Shown one piece after another: positions 19,138-28,065 of a stretch of 64,000 nt of DNA. Position numbers and translations under genes: made by a program. Position 1 is the stretch's first letter; each line of letters opens with the position of its first letter. The notes below the pieces were generated by a model. That model had not been told where the DNA came from. It searched no databases and saw only the letters and a list, made by a program, of their open reading frames with translations. The DNA is taken from the NCBI RefSeq assembly GCF_900176305.1, contig NZ_FWXH01000006.1:111926-175925 (forward strand), given 5' to 3'. This DNA comes from Clostridium acidisoli DSM 12555. Lineage in GTDB: Bacteria; Bacillota; Clostridia; Clostridiales; Clostridiaceae.

Positions 19138-20064
19138 ATGAAAAACAAAAGCATTAAATATTTAGGTTATGTTGTTACAATTATAGCATTTATTTTTATC
19201 GGAAAATCCTTTGCGTCAATGAATTTAGACATTAGATATATAAAAAATCCTGTTCAGGCTGTAGTAATTATTATATGCTTATCAATTGGATATGTAGCAA
19301 TAGTTTTCATATCATCATATGCTTGGAAAACCACATTACAATTTATTAATAAAGGTAAAATATCATTAAAGGAAATTACAGGTGTTTATGTAAAATCAAA
19401 TATAGGTAAATATTTACCTGGTAATGTTATGCATTTTGCAGGTAGAAACATATTGGCGGGTAAGCTTGGATTTAAACAATTAGATATCACATTTTGTACC
19501 ATAATTGAAATAATTATGTTGATTTTTACCGATTTTATTTTATCTTTTATATTTGCTATGAAAAACTTTAAAACTGTATTAATGTTTTTGTACTCTAAAA
19601 TAAACTCTAGTATTGTTTATGGTGTTGCAACAGCTTTAATTGTATTTATAATTTTAGTAAGTTGGATTTTAATTAAAAAAAGTAGATTTATAGAAAATTA
19701 CAGGCATTTATTCACAAAAGATTTTTTAAAGCTTTTGCTAAAATTGTTTTGTATTTATAGTGTAACGTTAATAATTTCAGGCATTTTTTTAGTAATGATT
19801 TTAAAACTAATTTTTGGATACAACATAACTGTTCATATGTTTATGATAACAATTTCTGCATATACAATTTCATGGGTATCAGGATATATAGTACCGGGTG
19901 CGCCTGGAGGTATAGGCGTAAGGGAGTCGGTATTACTTTTAATGTTAGAACCATTGTATACAAAGGATATAGCTTTATTAGCATCTATTTTACTTCGCAT
20001 AACATCAATTTTGGGGGATTTAATAGCATTTTTACTTGAGCCCCTTATTATAAAAATTTTATAA
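19138..20064 (+). CDS. Flippase-like membrane protein (UPF0104 / LPG synthase TM domain)
   Basis: A 308-residue protein with about eight membrane helices. YVKSNIGKYLPGNVMHFAGR and PGAPGGIGVRESVLL are the conserved loops of the UPF0104 family, the membrane half of MprF-type proteins. Stand-alone members are often found with polyprenyl-linked glycosyltransferases and are thought to move lipid-linked sugars. It lacks the cytoplasmic aminoacyl-transfer domain of MprF, so lysyl-phosphatidylglycerol synthesis is excluded. The gene follows the GT4 gene by 14 bases. The flippase role is inferred. Confidence 0.8.
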   Translation: MKNKSIKYLGYVVTIIAFIFIGKSFASMNLDIRYIKNPVQAVVIIICLSIGYVAIVFISSYAWKTTLQFINKGKISLKEITGVYVKSNIGKYLPGNVMHFAGRNILAGKLGFKQLDITFCTIIEIIMLIFTDFILSFIFAMKNFKTVLMFLYSKINSSIVYGVATALIVFIILVSWILIKKSRFIENYRHLFTKDFLKLLLKLFCIYSVTLIISGIFLVMILKLIFGYNITVHMFMITISAYTISWVSGYIVPGAPGGIGVRESVLLLMLEPLYTKDIALLASILLRITSILGDLIAFLLEPLIIKIL

Positions 20065-20128
20065 TACCTATAGAGAATGTTGTAGGTGGGGCTTTTAATA
20101 ATTTTTTAGAGAAGCTCTAGTTAAAAAG

Positions 20129-21436
20129 TTACCGTCTACCTAGACCTTCATAAATAAATCCATGTTCTTTTACTTTTTCCATGTCCAGCATATTTCTCGT
20201 ATCAATAAGTATCTTATTTTTCATTAGTTTTGCTATGATGTTTAAGTTTAAGTTTCTATATTCATTCCAATCAGTTACTAGCATCAAAGCATCGGCATCA
20301 TTAACAGCTTCTATAGCATTATCACAGTATATAAGTTTATCACCAAATATTTGTTTAGCATTACTAATTGCCTTTGGATCATGTACTTTTATAGTTACGT
20401 TGTTTTCTAGCAGCTTATTTATTATTGAGATAGCAGGTGATTCTCTCATATCATCTGTTTCAGCTTTAAATGCTAGACCTAAAATTGCTACGCATTTATT
20501 GCTTAAATCAGGTAGTATTCTTTTTAATTTGTGTATCATTTTATTTTTTTGAAGTTCATTTAAGTTTATAACTTCTTTAACTAAACTCATATTGACATTA
20601 TATTTGTTTCCGATTTCTACTAAGGCCTTAGTATCTTTGGGAAAGCAGCTTCCTCCATAACCAGGACCTGCATGTAAAAATTTAGGGCCAATCCTACCAT
20701 CCATTCCCATAGCTTTTGCAACTTGAATAACATTTGCACCAATGGCTTCTGATAGATTTGCAATCTGGTTTATAAATGTAATTTTAGTTGCTAGGAAGGC
20801 ATTGTTTGCATATTTTATCAGTTCAGCTGTTTCATAATTACACCATACAAAAGGAGTTTCAATTAAATACAAGGATTTATAAATATCCTCGATTATTTCT
20901 TTTGATTTTTCTGATTCGTATCCAATAACAACTCTATCTGGGTGAAAAAAATCATTTATAGCTCTGCCTTCCCTTAAAAATTCTGGATTTGAAACAACAT
21001 CAAAGTTATCTGAATTTGTTTCCTTTTTTATGTAATCTTTTACCCATCTATTTGTTCCAATGGGTACTGTAGATTTAAGGACTATAGTCTTATATCCATT
21101 TAAATTTTTGCAAATCTCTTTAACTACATTTTCTACTTGACTTAAATCAGCCTCTCCATTTTCTTTAGGAGGAGTTCCAACACCTATAAATATTACTTCA
21201 CAATCTTTTAAGGAGGAAGAAATGTCTGAACTGAACCTTAAGCGTTTGCTTTTTAAATTTCTATTTAGATATTCATATATACTTTGCTCATAAATTGGGG
21301 AGATACCTTTGTTGAGATTGTCTATTTTTTCTTTATCAATATCAACACCTATAACATCATTACCAAAATCAGCAAAACCTATTGCTGCAACTAAGCCGAC
21401 ATATCCTGTTCCAATTACTGTTATTTTTTTAGACAT
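20129..21436 (-). CDS. ugd: UDP-glucose 6-dehydrogenase
   Basis: Oxidises UDP-glucose to UDP-glucuronate with two NAD. The N-terminal Rossmann motif is VIGTGYVGLVAAIGF, KSTVPIGT lies near residue 121, and the catalytic cysteine is Cys264 in GYGGSCFPKDT. The UDP-binding C-terminal domain is complete (435 residues). The start at 21436 is chosen over 21451 because GGAG sits nine bases before it and the protein then begins MSKKITVIG. It converges on the glycan cluster and may supply a uronic acid precursor, though it is on the other strand with its own control. Confidence 0.93.
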   Translation of the reverse strand: MSKKITVIGTGYVGLVAAIGFADFGNDVIGVDIDKEKIDNLNKGISPIYEQSIYEYLNRNLKSKRLRFSSDISSSLKDCEVIFIGVGTPPKENGEADLSQVENVVKEICKNLNGYKTIVLKSTVPIGTNRWVKDYIKKETNSDNFDVVSNPEFLREGRAINDFFHPDRVVIGYESEKSKEIIEDIYKSLYLIETPFVWCNYETAELIKYANNAFLATKITFINQIANLSEAIGANVIQVAKAMGMDGRIGPKFLHAGPGYGGSCFPKDTKALVEIGNKYNVNMSLVKEVINLNELQKNKMIHKLKRILPDLSNKCVAILGLAFKAETDDMRESPAISIINKLLENNVTIKVHDPKAISNAKQIFGDKLIYCDNAIEAVNDADALMLVTDWNEYRNLNLNIIAKLMKNKILIDTRNMLDMEKVKEHGFIYEGLGRR

Positions 21437-21585
21437 ACGTTTCAACTCCATTTAAAATAATATTATTTAAATACATATGGAAATCTTAAGCCTATAACAT
21501 GACGAATAGGTGTTCAATATGTAAACATTATATAAACGGATATTCACAAATAAAAAGGTAGTTTCATCATAGGTACAATGGAACG

Positions 21586-22242
21586 TTATTTAAGATTATT
21601 AATAAACACTGCTAATTCAGTTCTATTGTTTAATTCAAGCTTTTCTAATATCTTTGTTACGTAATTTCTAACGGTTCCTTCAGTTAAAAAAAGAATTTTG
21701 CAAATTTCCTTATTACTATGACCTTTTGCAATAAGTTTTGCAACTTCCTGCTCTCTGCTAGTTAGTTCAGTTAAAACACTTTTTTCTCTAAAAACACTAT
21801 TGTAGAAATCATTTTTAATGTTTATAGAATTATAGGCTCTAACCAGCTTTGTTGCTACTTGAGGAGCTAAATGTATATCGCCATTATAAGTTGTTTTAAT
21901 TGCCTTTATTATATCATCCGAACCTGCATCTTTTAGTATATAGCCGTCGGCTCCGTTTTTTATGCCATTAAATATATATTCATCCTCGTTAAAAGTGGTA
22001 AGTATTATTATTTTTACTTTGGGATATAATTTTTTTATTATTCCTGTAGCCTCCACGCCATTCATTACAGGCATTCTAACATCCATAAGAATTACATCTG
22101 GCAGACTAATGTTAAGTAAATGAATTAGTTGTTCACCATTTTCAGCTTCAGCTGTGACATTAATATCAGTATCAAGACTTAAAAGCATCTTAAGACCTTC
22201 TCTAACAAGATTTTGATCATCAGCTAATATAACATTTATCAT
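21586..22242 (-). CDS. NarL/FixJ-type response regulator
   Basis: A 218-residue two-domain regulator. The receiver has the acidic pair at Asp8-Asp9, the phosphorylation site Asp54 (VILMDVRMPVMNG), a switch Thr in IILTTFNEDEY and a conserved Lys near 105 (ILKDAG). A LuxR-type helix-turn-helix follows from about residue 150 (LTSREQEVAKLIAKGHSNKEI). It lies two bases downstream of the histidine kinase and is co-transcribed with it. A palindrome between the kinase gene and the divergent exporter is a reasonable binding site. Confidence 0.92.
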   Translation of the reverse strand: MINVILADDQNLVREGLKMLLSLDTDINVTAEAENGEQLIHLLNISLPDVILMDVRMPVMNGVEATGIIKKLYPKVKIIILTTFNEDEYIFNGIKNGADGYILKDAGSDDIIKAIKTTYNGDIHLAPQVATKLVRAYNSINIKNDFYNSVFREKSVLTELTSREQEVAKLIAKGHSNKEICKILFLTEGTVRNYVTKILEKLELNNRTELAVFINNLK

Positions 22243-22244
22243 TT

Positions 22245-23426
22245 TTATTTATCCTCCATATACATAGGCACTAGAGCTTTAAGTTTAAAACCTAGATTTT
22301 TTTTGCTTTGAAAAGTTACAGTGCCGCCTAAATTTTTTATTCTATTATCAATACCGTTTAAACCTGTTGAATTTAAAATTGTATCACAACCAATCCCGTT
22401 GTCACAGATTGTTAGATTAATTAGCAAATTCTCTTCAGTAATAAATATATGGATTTCTGTTGCATTACCATGCTTAATACTATTTGTTAAAAATTCTTGT
22501 ATAGTCCTATAAAATGAATACTTTATTTTATTATGTATCTTATCAATATTTTTAAAAGAAGAATAAAATATTTTTATATTGTTAAACATATTAAAATTTT
22601 GTATAAGCTTATTTATTTCTAGGTTTATAGATTCAATGTATCTATCCTTCTTTAATGCGTTTACTGCATCTCTTAAAGTGGCTATACTAAGCTTTGCAAT
22701 TTCTTCTGATTTTATGAGAACTTTTTCAACTTTATCAGGATTTGAATTTACAATTTTTTTCGCAAATTCAATATGCATGTTTAAAGCCATAAGAGAGTGA
22801 CCTAGTGAATCATGAAGTTCCTGGGATACCCGGGCTCTTTCTGTTGAAATTGTTAAATCTTCAACTTGAAGAGAATATTCTTGTAATTTTATGTTGGCTA
22901 AATTTAGTTTATGATTAAGTTTTGTTGTTTCCTCTTTTTCAATATCTATAGCCATTATTGAAAACAAAACGCTAAGGATAGAGAAATAAATAACTAAGTT
23001 AAGAATAATAGCTGTAAAAGAATTAAAGGTAAAAGGGTGTATGCATATTAAAATTGTTGAAGAAATAAAAATTGTAGCGTGGAGAAATAAAAAAAATTTA
23101 AAACGGTTTTTTCTAAAATTAAAAATTTCAAAGAGAGAAAATATCACATAAAGGGTGGTCCCAGTTCCATTAGGAATAGCGTATCTTAAAAAAGTACCAG
23201 CTAAGATTGTTATTAATAGTGAAATAAGAAAAGGCTTGGTATTTCTAGTTTTTCTTAACGTCCTAGAGAAGTCATTTATTATTAGGAAGATATAGAAAAT
23301 AATAAATGAATTCATTGTAAAAGGTGTGGAGTGGAATTTAATGTAAATATCATGAAATACAATAAGTAAAAAGGTATATTTAATTAATGATAAAAAATAT
23401 TTGCTATATAACTTTGCTTTATCCAT
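22245..23426 (-). CDS. Sensor histidine kinase, HisKA_3 type
   Basis: About six hydrophobic helices fill residues 10-170, with little outside loop, as in intramembrane-sensing kinases of the DesK/LiaS kind. The dimerisation and phosphorylation helix is ERARVSQELHDSLGHSL with His205, and the ATPase domain has NSIKHGNATEI and DNGIGCD boxes. The start at 23426 (MDKAKLYSK) is preferred because GGTGA lies upstream and the longer frame from 23507 begins inside a palindrome. It pairs with the downstream response regulator. Divergence from an RND exporter suggests sensing of membrane stress or a drug; the signal itself is unknown. Confidence 0.88.
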   Translation of the reverse strand: MDKAKLYSKYFLSLIKYTFLLIVFHDIYIKFHSTPFTMNSFIIFYIFLIINDFSRTLRKTRNTKPFLISLLITILAGTFLRYAIPNGTGTTLYVIFSLFEIFNFRKNRFKFFLFLHATIFISSTILICIHPFTFNSFTAIILNLVIYFSILSVLFSIMAIDIEKEETTKLNHKLNLANIKLQEYSLQVEDLTISTERARVSQELHDSLGHSLMALNMHIEFAKKIVNSNPDKVEKVLIKSEEIAKLSIATLRDAVNALKKDRYIESINLEINKLIQNFNMFNNIKIFYSSFKNIDKIHNKIKYSFYRTIQEFLTNSIKHGNATEIHIFITEENLLINLTICDNGIGCDTILNSTGLNGIDNRIKNLGGTVTFQSKKNLGFKLKALVPMYMEDK

Positions 23427-23490
23427 TTTTGTCACCAAACTTTTTATAAAAACTTTAAAATACATTATAACATTCATATAGAAATAAAAA

Positions 23491-23510
23491 TATATGACTT
23501 TTGTCATATA
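23491..23510. promoter_or_regulatory. Palindromic operator candidate between kinase and RND exporter
   Basis: TATATGAC-TTTT-GTCATATA is a perfect inverted repeat with 8-base arms. It lies about 65 bases upstream of the kinase start and 70 bases upstream of the exporter start, well placed to control both directions. Half-sites of this length and spacing are usual for NarL/LiaR-type regulators. Confidence 0.55.
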
Positions 23511-23580
23511 TACAATTTAACTAATGTAACTATAAATTTTTTGATAAAAATTGTAGTATTATTATGAAGGGAGTAATGGG

Positions 23581-26500
23581 ATGAATATATTTACCAAATT
23601 TTCACTTAAAAATACTTTCGTAATTTTTTTAATAATATTAATGATTATTGGAGGAGGGATATATTCGGCAAAGAGTATAAATATGGAATCTATGCCGGAT
23701 GTAAATATACCTCAAATTGTTGTGTCAACAGTTTATCCTGGAGCAGCACCGGAGGATGTTGCAGAAAAATTGTCAAGACCGTTGCAAAAATCCATTTCAG
23801 GAGTCAAGGGTGTTAAATCTGTAAAGACTTCTTCAAATGAAAACATATCCATAGCCATAGTGGAATTTGATTATTCTCAAGATATGGATAAGGCAGAGAA
23901 GGATGTGGAGACAGCTGTAAGTAAGGTTACAGTTCCAGATAATGCACAAAAACCTGTGGTTTCAAGGATTAGTTTTGGAAGTTTTCCTATAATGACTTAT
24001 TCAATCAATAGTAATATGAATTTACAGAAGCTTACTCAATTTGTGGACAACAAATTGCAACCAAAACTCACAGGTGTTTCGGGGGTATCAAGCATAGATG
24101 TTCAGGGAACTAATTCAAACAACATATATATAAAGCTAGATGATCAAAAATTAAAAGATAATAATTTAACTGTTCAAAATATTAAAGATGCCTTAGCAGC
24201 AAATAATATATCAATACCAGCTGGACAAGTAGATATGAATGACAAATCTATTCCAATTAGAGTGTCAAAGCAGGTAAAAAGCATTGATGACATAAAATCA
24301 ATACCTATAGTTATTGCACCAAATCAAACAAAGATTATGGGAGATGCTTTTAATAAAGTTGGAGATGGCATGGGGCAGCTTAGTCAAGGCATGAGCCAAC
24401 TTGGAAGTGCAGTTGGACAAATGGGACAAGGAATGAATCAATTAGGACAAATGGTTGGAGGCAATACTCAGGCAGTAGCTATGTTAGATGCTATACAGCA
24501 GCTTGAATCAGCAAAGCTTGAACAAGAGAGAGCTCTAGATACTTTAAATGCTCAGTTAAGCGGAGCAACAATGAAAAATGATACAGCTACAGTAGCTAAA
24601 TTGAAAGTTTCAATAGCACAAATAAATGGTGGAATAGCACAAATAGATGGAAAGATAAAAGAAACTCAAGATTCATTAAATGGAGTATTTACTAGTATGC
24701 AGCAGTCTGCAAATCAAGCGAAAACACAGAGCAGTACAACCCCTAAAACAGCAGAAACATCAAAAGTAAGTGACAATACACAAGGAAATAGTAGCATTTC
24801 GCCTAATGCGTCAATTTCAACAGTGTTTTTAAAGGATTTGGCAAATATAACAGATGAGGCAGGGGAAAGAAGTTTTTATACAAGATCTAATTATAAGGAT
24901 GGTATAGTATTAAACATATATAAGACGGATGATGCAAATACTGTTAATGTTTCAAAAGATGTTGAGGATGCATTAAAGGAATTAACTAGTGAGAATCCAA
25001 GTGTTAAATTTAATAAGATAAATGATTCTGCAAAATATGTAACTAGTTCGGTTAATGGAATGGTTAGAGAAGGTGTACTTGGAGCCATTTTTGCAATAAT
25101 TGTTATAGCCATTTTCCTAAAAGATATAAGAGCCACAGTTATTGCTATAGTCTCTATACCTCTTTCAATACTTATAGCCCTTATTTTAATTCCTAGATTT
25201 GGCATAACACTTAATACCATGTCTTTAGGTGGTATAGCAGTTGCGGTAGGGCGAATAGTTGATGATTCTATTGTTGTTATAGAAAATATTCATAGGAGGA
25301 TAATAAAGGGCGATGTTAAAAAAGAAGATTTACTGAAGACAGCTACAGCAGAGGTAGCATCAGCAATAACTTCTTCTACAATAACTACAGTAGCTGTATT
25401 TTTACCATTAGCTTTTGTAACTGGAATAATAGGAAAGATATTTGTTCCTTTTGCGTATACCGTTGTAATATGTATATTAGCATCCTTACTTATGGCAGTA
25501 ACAGTAGTACCTGTAATGAGTAAATATCTAATTTTAAATAAAAAGGTTAAACATGTACAGAAAGAAAACAAAGCAGCAGTAATTTATCAGAAAGTGTTGA
25601 ATGGAGCTTTAAATCACAGAGCTTTGGTTATTATGTTAGCATTGGCACTTCTAGTATGTTCTTTTGGACTTATTAGTAAGGTTGGTGTGCAGTTCATGCC
25701 TTCAGAAACACCAAGTGTATTAAATGGCAAAATTACCATGCAGCCAGGTACTTCTCTTAGTAAAACTAATGATCAGGCACTAAAGTTTGAAAATTATTTA
25801 AAGGGAAGAAAAGATGTTGATACAGTAGTAAGTTCCATAGGTGATACAAGTTCTAGTGGAAACATTTTATCATCTCAAAGTGAAAATGTAGCATCTTTTA
25901 CAATTATTCTTAAGGATGGGTATGACAAAGAAAAAGCTACCAATGAAATTGAAGGTAAAGCAAATACTATGAATAATAAAGAAGAAGCCTTTACTATAAC
26001 TCCTCAGAGTACTATGGGAGGAGGACAGGATAATATTAATATTGTTGTTAAAGGAAACAGCTTAGATGACATAACAAAAGCTGCTAATAAAATAACTGAT
26101 TCTTTAAAAGGAGTAGCAAATTTATCAAATTTGACAAATAGCTTATCACAGAAAAAACCAGAGATTTCGGTAAACATTGATAATGAAAAAGCAGCACAAA
26201 AAGGTATAACTCCTATAATGGCAGCGGGAATTGTAAGAGGACTTACAAATTATGACAATGTTATGACACTTCAAGATGGTAACAGAAATGTAAATGTACT
26301 TATGGGATATAATAAGGCAGATTTAGATTCTATAGACAAAGTGAAAGCTATAAAAATACAAGGAATGGGAGAGGCAACTGCTCTCGGTGATATTGCAGAT
26401 GTAAAATTAGCTGATGGACCTGTGTCTATATCAGAGCTTGATGGAACGCAATATGCAAGTATAACGGCTGATATAAAAGGTAAGGACACTTCAAAGGTAT

Positions 26501-27135
26501 CCAAGGAAGTAACGGATAAAATTGATGCAATTAAAGGTGGTTTACCAAAAGGTGTAACTTATTCAGATGGAGGAAGCACAAAGAGTATACAAGATGGCTT
26601 TTCTCAGATGGGAATGGCTATGCTTGTAGCTGTATTTATGGTTTATATAATTATGGTTCTTGCATTTGGAGAGCCTAAAGCACCATTTGCGATTTTGTTC
26701 TCATTACCTTTTGCAGCAGTAGGCGCAGGTTTTGCATTGTTTATAACAAATCAACCACTTACAATGCCTGGACTTATAGGTATGCTTATGTTAATTGGTA
26801 TAGTTGTAACAAATGCCATTGTACTTCTAGATAGGGTTCAAACTAATAGAAAAAATGGAATGAATGTTAGAGATGCTTTGTTAGAAGCTGGGTCAGTAAG
26901 GCTTAGACCTATATTTATGACTGCTATTGCTACCGTAATGGCTTTAATGCCACTAGCATTAGGATTTTCAGAAGGGGCAGTAATATCACAAGGATTAGGT
27001 ATTATTGTTATAGGAGGATTAGTAGTTTCTACAGCATTGACATTAATAATTGTACCAGTTATGTATAGTATATTAGAACGTGATAAAAAACCTTTTATAA
27101 ATAAAAATGATGAAGAAAATTATTATATATCATAA
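23581..27135 (+). CDS. RND-family efflux transporter (AcrB/SwrC-like) with helical insert
   Basis: A 1184-residue proton-driven exporter of the hydrophobe/amphiphile RND family. The N-terminal helix and MPDVNIPQIVVSTVYPGAAPEDV are typical, and the proton relay pair is Asp561-Asp562 in GRIVDDSIVVIENIHRR. Two sets of six helices and both outer domains are present. Residues about 253-413 hold an insert absent from AcrB: Gly/Gln/Met-rich heptads (GQLSQGMSQLG, GQMGQGMNQLGQ), a helix-rich part and a Ser/Thr/Gln linker. No adaptor or outer-membrane gene is nearby, as expected for a single-membrane cell. Likely exported are surfactants, peptides or drugs. The ribosome site is GAAGGGAG. Confidence 0.92.
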   Translation: MNIFTKFSLKNTFVIFLIILMIIGGGIYSAKSINMESMPDVNIPQIVVSTVYPGAAPEDVAEKLSRPLQKSISGVKGVKSVKTSSNENISIAIVEFDYSQDMDKAEKDVETAVSKVTVPDNAQKPVVSRISFGSFPIMTYSINSNMNLQKLTQFVDNKLQPKLTGVSGVSSIDVQGTNSNNIYIKLDDQKLKDNNLTVQNIKDALAANNISIPAGQVDMNDKSIPIRVSKQVKSIDDIKSIPIVIAPNQTKIMGDAFNKVGDGMGQLSQGMSQLGSAVGQMGQGMNQLGQMVGGNTQAVAMLDAIQQLESAKLEQERALDTLNAQLSGATMKNDTATVAKLKVSIAQINGGIAQIDGKIKETQDSLNGVFTSMQQSANQAKTQSSTTPKTAETSKVSDNTQGNSSISPNASISTVFLKDLANITDEAGERSFYTRSNYKDGIVLNIYKTDDANTVNVSKDVEDALKELTSENPSVKFNKINDSAKYVTSSVNGMVREGVLGAIFAIIVIAIFLKDIRATVIAIVSIPLSILIALILIPRFGITLNTMSLGGIAVAVGRIVDDSIVVIENIHRRIIKGDVKKEDLLKTATAEVASAITSSTITTVAVFLPLAFVTGIIGKIFVPFAYTVVICILASLLMAVTVVPVMSKYLILNKKVKHVQKENKAAVIYQKVLNGALNHRALVIMLALALLVCSFGLISKVGVQFMPSETPSVLNGKITMQPGTSLSKTNDQALKFENYLKGRKDVDTVVSSIGDTSSSGNILSSQSENVASFTIILKDGYDKEKATNEIEGKANTMNNKEEAFTITPQSTMGGGQDNINIVVKGNSLDDITKAANKITDSLKGVANLSNLTNSLSQKKPEISVNIDNEKAAQKGITPIMAAGIVRGLTNYDNVMTLQDGNRNVNVLMGYNKADLDSIDKVKAIKIQGMGEATALGDIADVKLADGPVSISELDGTQYASITADIKGKDTSKVSKEVTDKIDAIKGGLPKGVTYSDGGSTKSIQDGFSQMGMAMLVAVFMVYIIMVLAFGEPKAPFAILFSLPFAAVGAGFALFITNQPLTMPGLIGMLMLIGIVVTNAIVLLDRVQTNRKNGMNVRDALLEAGSVRLRPIFMTAIATVMALMPLALGFSEGAVISQGLGIIVIGGLVVSTALTLIIVPVMYSILERDKKPFINKNDEENYYIS

Positions 27136-27142
27136 ATAAAAG

Positions 27143-27184
27143 AGGCATTTTAGCTAGAAGTAAGTTAGTTAAAATGCCTTTTTA
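27143..27184 (+). terminator. Terminator after RND exporter
   Basis: AGGCATTTTA pairs with TAAAATGCCT, extended by AGCTA/TTAGT-type pairs, followed by TTTTTATT. It also faces the end of the convergent Lrp gene. Confidence 0.9.
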
Positions 27185-27214
27185 TTAGTGAAAGGTAGTT
27201 AGAATAAGAAAATG

Positions 27215-27652
27215 TTAAGAGGATACATCAATACCTCTATGTTCAACAGCTGTAGAAAAAACTATTTGTGTCTCTGTGTTTCCAAACTTTTGTAACTCTC
27301 CAATAAAAGTATCAAGTTCTAAAGTTGTGTGATAGGCAACTTTTATAAGCATGGAATATTTTCCCGTTACACAGTTACATTCAAGAACATTAGGACAGGC
27401 TTCTATAAATGGATAAAATTGAGGTTTTTGTTTTGGTGTCATTTCTAGATTAATAAATGCTTTAATGTTATACCCTAATTTTAGAGCATCAACATGTGCA
27501 GAATAACCTGTAATAATGCCTAACTCTTCTAATTTTAAAATACGTGAAGACACAGCGGGTGTTGATAAAAAAACTTCCTTTGCTAAGTGTTTAAGTGAAT
27601 AACGCGCATTTTTTTGTAAAAGTTCAATGAGCTTTAAATCGACTTTGTCCAT
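27215..27652 (-). CDS. Lrp/AsnC-family transcriptional regulator
   Basis: From MDKVDLKLIELLQKNARYS the 145-residue protein matches Lrp/AsnC proteins: helix-turn-helix in residues 1-55 (LAKEVFLSTPAVSSRILKLEE) and a RAM ligand domain after that (INLEMTPKQKPQF, ECNCVTGKYSMLIKVAY). Such proteins sense amino acids. The start is uncertain: the frame extends to GTG 27703, but that codon lies in the only good ribosome site (AGAGGTG), while 27652 has none. A 21-codon frame (27634-27699) uses that site and overlaps the start, so coupling is possible. It is divergent from aspartase and may regulate it. Confidence 0.85.
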   Translation of the reverse strand: MDKVDLKLIELLQKNARYSLKHLAKEVFLSTPAVSSRILKLEELGIITGYSAHVDALKLGYNIKAFINLEMTPKQKPQFYPFIEACPNVLECNCVTGKYSMLIKVAYHTTLELDTFIGELQKFGNTETQIVFSTAVEHRGIDVSS

Positions 27653-27703
27653 ATTAATATTAGTGAAAAAACAATTTGTATGCCTTTTTTCACTAACATT
27701 CAC

Positions 27704-28065
27704 CTCTTTTCTTTATATTAATAGCAATGTATAAAAATACTATATAATTGCATCATTATTCAAATTTATTTTTAATAATATATTAATATAATAAAGTTTT
27801 AATAGGAAATATACAATAAATTTCTAGTTGATTAATTAAAAATATTAATTATTTGCTGTTCAAATAGGATTTTTAGCACATGTAATATATAAAATCTGCT
27901 TCTTAAGAAAATTAACTTAAAGTGCATATTAATCAATTTAAATTAAGTATAACACGTATATTTTTAGCTTTTATTCACAATTTTGCTTTAAAGATTTACA
28001 TTGAAGCAAATCAGTGATAACCTCACTATGGTAATAATATGAGAAATGAAAGCGAGGCATTTTAC
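27704..28065. other. AT-rich divergent regulatory region, no gene seen
   Basis: This 360-base stretch separates the Lrp gene from aspartase. It contains an imperfect dyad at 27724-27751 (GCAATGTATA with its mirror ending TTGC) near the Lrp start, a possible autoregulatory site, and TATAAC at about 27947 that could be a -10 box. No convincing complete promoter or RNA element could be fixed. Confidence 0.4.

Noticed and set aside
19138..20064. MprF lysyl-phosphatidylglycerol synthase
   Set aside because: Only the membrane domain family is present; the aminoacyl-transfer domain is absent.
27634..27699. 21-codon frame overlapping the Lrp start
   Set aside because: Its ribosome site is only three bases from the ATG, and the peptide has no features; mentioned with the Lrp gene but not called.
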